Shown piece after piece: positions 14,933 to 21,666 of a stretch of DNA of 64,000 nt. Location of the stretch: the NCBI GenBank assembly GCA_963693305.1, contig OY855903.1:33702251-33766250 (forward strand), given 5' to 3'. Position numbers and translations under genes: made by a program. Origin of the DNA: Meandrina meandrites (taxonomy: Eukaryota > Cnidaria > Anthozoa > Scleractinia > Meandrinidae). The notes under the pieces were generated by a model that worked only from the letters and a program-made list of their open reading frames with translations, had not been told where the DNA came from and ran no database searches. Every line of letters starts with the position of its first letter. The stretch's first letter is position 1.

Positions 14933-15491
14933 TGATTTTTTTCAGGCTTCACTGCGAAGATCACATATCACCTTCATATATATCCGCAGTTCATATATGA
15001 ATCATTTCATATACAATACGTCATTACCTTCGGTCTTGAAATTCCATATTTTGCTGTCACTCAAACTACTCTCTTGATATTCACTTCGTGAAGTAACGGC
15101 TACATCATACTCTTTTCTGCAGTTGACATGAAGCGTGTAACTAGTTACATTTCTATGCAAGGTAACTGAATGCCATTTGCCTTTTCTATCGAGTGGCATA
15201 ACTTCTCTGTAGTATACGGTATACCCGAGAGTCGGGCACGCTCCATCTAGGAGAGGTTCCCACGCGACGACAACGTTTCTTCCTGTAACTTTTTTCGTAG
15301 TGTTAACAATAACAGGAAATCCTGAAACAATATTAAATAAGAGAGTGCAAAGAACAAAAACTGTTTATCACAGCCTTTTCCAAGGCTCTTGTTTTGATGT
15401 TGATTTGCAACGGTATTATTCTTACTACCCCGTGTATAAATAAATACTATTCATCGAGTAAATGATGGACGATTGATTGATTGATTGATTG

Positions 15492-15522
<31 letters not shown>

Positions 15523-18500
15523 AATTGATGGTATCTTAGATTTCACTTATGAATTTATTGGTCTTAGAGATAGTCGAAGATTTCACCTCCCTATTTGTAA
15601 AACGAACAGACTGAAGAACAGGTTTTATAGTAACTGTATAAAGTCGTTTTTATTCATTGTTTTGTTTTATCTAATTTAGCTCCAGAGCTTTAATTAAAAT
15701 TTTAAAATTTTTATCATTCCAAGGACAAGAAGCCCATCATTTATCCGTGGAACTGGTGATTGTTGGGGTGACTGTCCTTACCATTTTAAATCGTCCTGTT
15801 TTCGTGGGTCGACCGTTACATAGTACAGTGTTGAAGTTTACCTCTCAGTTTGTTGATTTCATCGAGCGACAAGGCAGTGCCAAAGACATACAGATCCATC
15901 ACTGATCCGTGGAACTGGTGATTCTCCCAGTGACCATCATTACCAACCTGGTATCGTCTCCAGGTGGGTTCAAAGAAGGCGCTCCCGGGGGTGTATGATT
16001 TGTGCCCTATTTCTTTTCCGTCAGCATAGATAAAAACATAGCTAATCACGTGATCCCAGGTAACAGCCACGTGAGTCCACGTGCTCAAAGTAACTTTGGT
16101 GCTCTCTAAGTACCACCATTCTTCACTAGGGTCATGTTTATGACGATTTAACATGATCTTTTGATTACTTGTGCTTATAAGAAACTGCCACGGCTTATAC
16201 CAGTCACTGTAAATCGCTCCTATCTTATTGAGAACCCATTTTGTTTGTTTTATCCAAAAGGCAATAGTAAAACTCCTGCTGTTAAGAGGGATTATCGGTG
16301 TACTAGCAAAGGAATTTGTTTGGTTGAAAATAACTGCTCTACTGTTCGGACATCGTCCTTCGATGAAGGATGGCAAGCTGCTAAATCTGAAATAGAAGGA
16401 AACGAAGTGAGATTCGAGGTAAAGCTTCTATCAAATGTTGCTATTGAATGCAAATCGATACAAAACAACGATAAAAAGAATTGTTTTATTTGACGTTTAT
16501 GTGGATTGCCACCAACCTTAGAAGCTCGTCTCTGCCGTTTAAAAGCCAATGACCAAGAAGTGTCATATCTGAAAAACAAAAACGAACTATTTTATTGCTG
16601 TCGACTTATTTCTTGTCACTAAATAAGTAAATGCATAGGAACTTGGGCAAATAAGCTCCAGAAAGTCGGACAGAAGAATTTTTTTTATCTTTTTGAACAC
16701 ACACTCATCAATCAGAGACATTGAATGTAATAAAGGTTTTGGATTCTGCAATCTTGCATCATCACTGCACCGCACTTATTTCAGCCTCTTACAAATCGCC
16801 CTTACTCTAGTAATTTATTTATTTATTTATTTATTACTATTTACTCCATACAATACAAATACACAATGGAAATTAAGATAACAAAACAAACAAAAAGCTG
16901 TGGAGAAGAAGACAACCAAAAGCGCAATGGCACCATACTAGGGATGTCCCCACTTATTAAAATTTAAAATATGTACAAATACAAATACAAATATACAAAT
17001 ATTCTAATTATCCATAAGAAAACTTAAAACATTCCTTTTAAAAGTTGCAATACAATTTACTTCTCTAATATGATTAGGTAAACTATTCCATTCATTAACA
17101 ATACGGTTAAAAAAACTATATTTAAAACCATTAGTCCTACTTAGATTTGGGACAAGATCCTGTGTGACATTTTTCTTCAAGTTGTGCCCTGTGCTTCTGT
17201 CCTTACAAAATATGAGCTTGTCTGATATATCTTTTTTCATAATGCTCATTAATTACATTAAACAAAAATGTATTATCTCTAACAAACCTATTAAATAAAG
17301 ACAACAATTTTAACTTCGATAATCTAAGATCGTAATCATCATCAGACAAAGTAATCCATCTTGTGGCTCTTCGCTGAACAGCCTCTAATTTATCAATGTT
17401 ACGTTTTGTATGAGGGTTCCAAGTTTCGCATGAATATTCCAAAAAAGCTCTCACAAGACCACAGTACAGTGTTTTCTTAGTATCAATGTCCTTGAGATCT
17501 CCACAAGTTCTTTTAACCAATCCTAACACTCTATTAGCCCTAGCAGTAATTTTGTCTATATGTTGATTCCATGAGAGATCACTGGCAGTAAACAATCCTG
17601 AATCTTTGTGCACATTGACACTTTCTAAAGGTTGACCTTCAATAAAATATTCCCCAGCTAAAGGTGATTTTTTCCTGGTTATGTGCATGATCTTACATTT
17701 CTTAGTGTTCATTATCATCTTATTCATCTTACACCGCTCTGATATTTTATCTATGTCACTCTGAAAATTAGACAGATCTTCTTGAGTATTAATAACCCTG
17801 TACATTTTACTGTCGTCAGCATATAAAGCAATTGAACTGCCCTTACTAATTATCCCAGGTAAATCATTGATATATACTATGAAAAATAAAGGTCCCAACA
17901 AAGAACCTTGTGGGACACCAGAGGTTACAGGTAGCCAATCAGAAACCTCTCCTTTCACTACTACACGCTGTTGACGACTTGTTAAATAATCTCTGCACCA
18001 ATCAAGCAGTTCTCCGCGAACACCATATTTATAAAGTTTGGTCAAGAGGATGTCATGACAGACGAGATCAAAAGCCTTTGAAAAGTCAATAAATACTACA
18101 TCGACCTGGCCACTCCTATCCAAGGCCTTGAGCCAGTCATGATGTACCAAGAGTAGTTGGGTAGTGGAAGAGCGACCAGTGAGGAACCCATGATGAGAGT
18201 TATGTATAAAACTGATAACTTGATTATAAGTAGCATGATACACTATTCTCTCCTGGCATTTTCCAATTAACAATTAGATTATGAGCTAGAGATTTCCATG
18301 AGGTGATAGTTGATGACGCCGCAGGCCGAATCAACTATCACCTCATACAAATTGAGAGCGAATAATCTAATTGTTTTAGTAGAATTCTGACTGAAATAAA
18401 CGCAAATAATGGTTTCTAGTTATTTTCCTACGCATTATCGAACTTAACGGTTTAACGAAATCGCACGCATTGAATTGTCCTTGGTAAATTTGCAGTTGTT

Positions 18501-21500
18501 TACGCGCGTGCACCCGTTTTTCAATAATTTCAAGCTTTTAGAGTCAAGAAACCGCTAATGTCCTTCTTTTAGTCTTCTCGAGAATTTTATTATCCATTTA
18601 CATTTTAACTTCCTTCCAAAACTTCGGAAAAACGATAAAAACGTCGCATTTTGTGGACGACCTTCGGCAACTGCACACTAATGGCTGATAGTGTTCAATA
18701 GCTCAGCCAATCACATTGCAGCATTTGCATTAGTGTACTAGTAGAATTCTACTAATTATAGTTAGGAGTGAGATGCCTCTATAATTTTCTACTGGCTCTC
18801 GATCACAATCCTTATGTATAGGTGTGATATTTGCCGATTTCCATAATTTAGGTAGGCGTCCTAAGCAAATTTTGAACTTCTTTAGTGTCACATGTCACAT
18901 GGTTGGTGAGGACACCAATACTTAAGTCTTGTAAGTCAATCTGTATCGGAGCTTGTACCCCAGTACTCTGTTTACAAAAAACTGAGTGGAAGTGAATATT
19001 GAATAAATTAGCTTGTTCTTGAGGTTTCGACACAGATCTTCCGTTATAAGTGATTACTTCAGGAAGCCTTTTTGATTTCGACTTAATTGAATGGTAGCTC
19101 CAAAATCGCTTTGGGTTTGCCTTCAGTTGACTGGACAGATGTTGTAGATACCTTTTATACTCAGATCTTATAAGTCGTTTGACTGATCTTCGTAACTCTT
19201 TAAACTTACTGCTAAGGGCTTCTGATGGATGAGCTTTAAGTTTTCTCCATAACCTTTTTTTCTTTTTGATCTTATTGAGAATATCCTTGGTGATCCATGG
19301 AGGATTAATTTTCTTTCTTACAGTAAAGGTTGGAATGCACATATCAGCAGCAGCCAGTAATAGGTCATTGATCCACATCCTCTTCCAAGAAGGCACAATT
19401 CCAAGGAATATGTGACAATAATTCATTCATTCATTCATACGAGCTACAACTTGAAGCTTTATATAAACGTTTGACGGTTAATTTCTGTCGATACTAAAAG
19501 AACGAGTTATGACCACCTCCTCAACAGGCCAATATAGTACGATCTTTAAAATATTACCTTTAATTGACTATAACTCAAACACGACCTCGATGACCCCAAT
19601 TCTGTAACTATCGAACAATGATCGTAAAGGCGAGACAATTTTTTTTTTATTGCACGCATTTTGTCATTTGAAGAGGAGCAACACTGCTTGCAATCCGGTA
19701 ATAATGCCGTTAACTCAACTGATAGAAAAATATCGACTTCTGAATGTAAGAGTGCTGTAATCCTTTACCAATCAAATCTCAAACCGAGAATTCTTCATTC
19801 TGATTGGCTAAGAACACGTCAATTAATTCCAAACCAGTGCAAAAAGTGAAATTGGCAGTGCAGAAAGTGAAATTGGCAGTGCAAAACGTGAAATTAGCAG
19901 TGCAAAACGGTGAAATTGAAAATGATTGATATTTACGCTAGCATGCAAAATCCATCTCGGACAAACAAAATGGCGGACAAAAGTGAGACAAGATTGTTTG
20001 ATCTGTATAACGCAATTTTATTGAAAAGCTTCAAAGTAACGCAAAGTAAAAGAGCACTACAAAAATTACCAATGGTCAAGAGGTGTGAAAGACGAGGAAT
20101 AATCACAAAAGCAATGAGGACAAAGCATAAACTTGAAATTAAACTCAGGTGGACGGCCAATTTTAATGCGCCAAAGCGTCACCGACAATCCTCGCCGAAA
20201 CATATACTCTGAATACTTCAATTCTCTGAAGGGAAACGCGAAGAAGCGCTAACCAGACTGCTTAGGAACAGACTACTTCTTAGTTTTGAAGACGAGAGAA
20301 GCAAGCATTCTATTTTTTCAAGAGAGACAGCTGAGAAATTAGGTAAGCTTAGCTAAATTTTTGCAGCTGTTGTTAAAAAGCTCGCTCAATAACAAAAGGC
20401 GCCAAAAGTGGTGTTAAGGTGATTCCTCAGTATTGCATTGCGCATCCCTTCTGCGCAGATTAGCGCGCGCACATGAGCAAAATGGCGGCTTTTTTCTATA
20501 CGGCTTGGCTCGCGAGAGAGATATATCGTCGTTTTCTCGTAAACAAGCATGGTGATCTATATATTTTATTGCAGAATTTTGATGTGCAAATTGTCCTCTT
20601 TGAGCTGGACAATTTTAAAAAAAATTCATCGGGAAAAAAAAGATATAGCTGAAAGCGTGCACAAAATCGTTACTCGAGGACGCAAATTATGACCTTGGAA
20701 ACAACGACCCGAGGAACGTTTTGATTGGATGTTGTTTGGATTTGTCTGAATTTTTCCGTAAGATATATATAGAATTGTTTCTTATGCTAGGGACTTTCTA
20801 CCTATCGAGTTGTTTCTTAAGTATTACTTTAAAAAACTTTGCTTCCAGCTACCAAAATATGTAATGTGGGCCGATGAAATAACGCGCGCGATTAATACCA
20901 GAACGGGCATAAATAATGTAAGTCTGGCCCATTATATCTCTCTTGCGAGCATGGTGACCTATCTTTTTTATTGTATTTTTCGAAACAGTGCTTGGTAGGG
21001 AACATTCTGCGAAAGTTTCCAAAAAATCGATCGGGCAGTTTTATTTCTGAGGAATCACCTTAAAAGGCAAATCTAACCTGTAGAACGTGCGGTGAAATCA
21101 GCCAGCAACACGGAGTTGTAGCTGAATGCTCTCCTCTGCACTGAGAAGATCCCTTCGGTGGATTCTAGTTCAGTATTTCGATATTCTGTCAAAACATCAT
21201 GTGCTGATATGAGGGCTGTTTTCGGCTCGACCGTGCACAAACACGGCACAGACGGAGTTTCTTAAACCCACCGAAAAGAACAGCAGCAGAACCTTAGCCG
21301 CTTAGGAAAATTTGCTTTTCTGTTCAAGTTCTTCAAATTTCGAGAAGACTATTTCTGAACTAAAAACTTTTCATGCAGCACTTCCAGCGAGTGCATGAAT
21401 TGAATATTTACGCATGAATTCACACGTCAAATTTACAGGCAGGCGCTCGACACATGAATTTGTCACGAAAATTAACAAAGCGTACGTGACAGAAATGGTT

Positions 21501-21527
21501 GCGTGTATATTATTAACTAGTAATCAC

Positions 21528-21563
<36 letters not shown>

Positions 21564-21625
21564 TCGTAAATTTTTCAAAGACTACAAATTGCAGTCGCCC
21601 TACGGGCTCGTGCAATTTTGTTTGC

Positions 21626-21666
<41 letters not shown>

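Larger units (their letters stand above)
13540..15568. repeat. Tandem duplication carrying an FN3 exon (two copies)
   Basis: Copy 1 runs about 13540-14365 and copy 2 about 14490-15568. Both begin cttggaaatgttt and share cagtaagtttcacacttatc and gcgttggtcagcggaat. Both contain the FN3 exon with its introns and end at gatggtatcttagat plus atgaatttattggtct. Copy 2 is longer because of a 200-bp insertion (14822-15021) and a longer GATT run. Confidence 0.85.

Noticed and set aside
14870..14940. Functional tRNA gene
   Set aside because: Box B is perfect, but the acceptor stem does not close and the unit sits inside a hairpin insertion with target duplications.
13540..15568. FN3 double copy as an assembly artefact
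   Set aside because: The copies differ by an insertion with its own target duplication, a different GATT length and scattered substitutions, so they are real and distinct.
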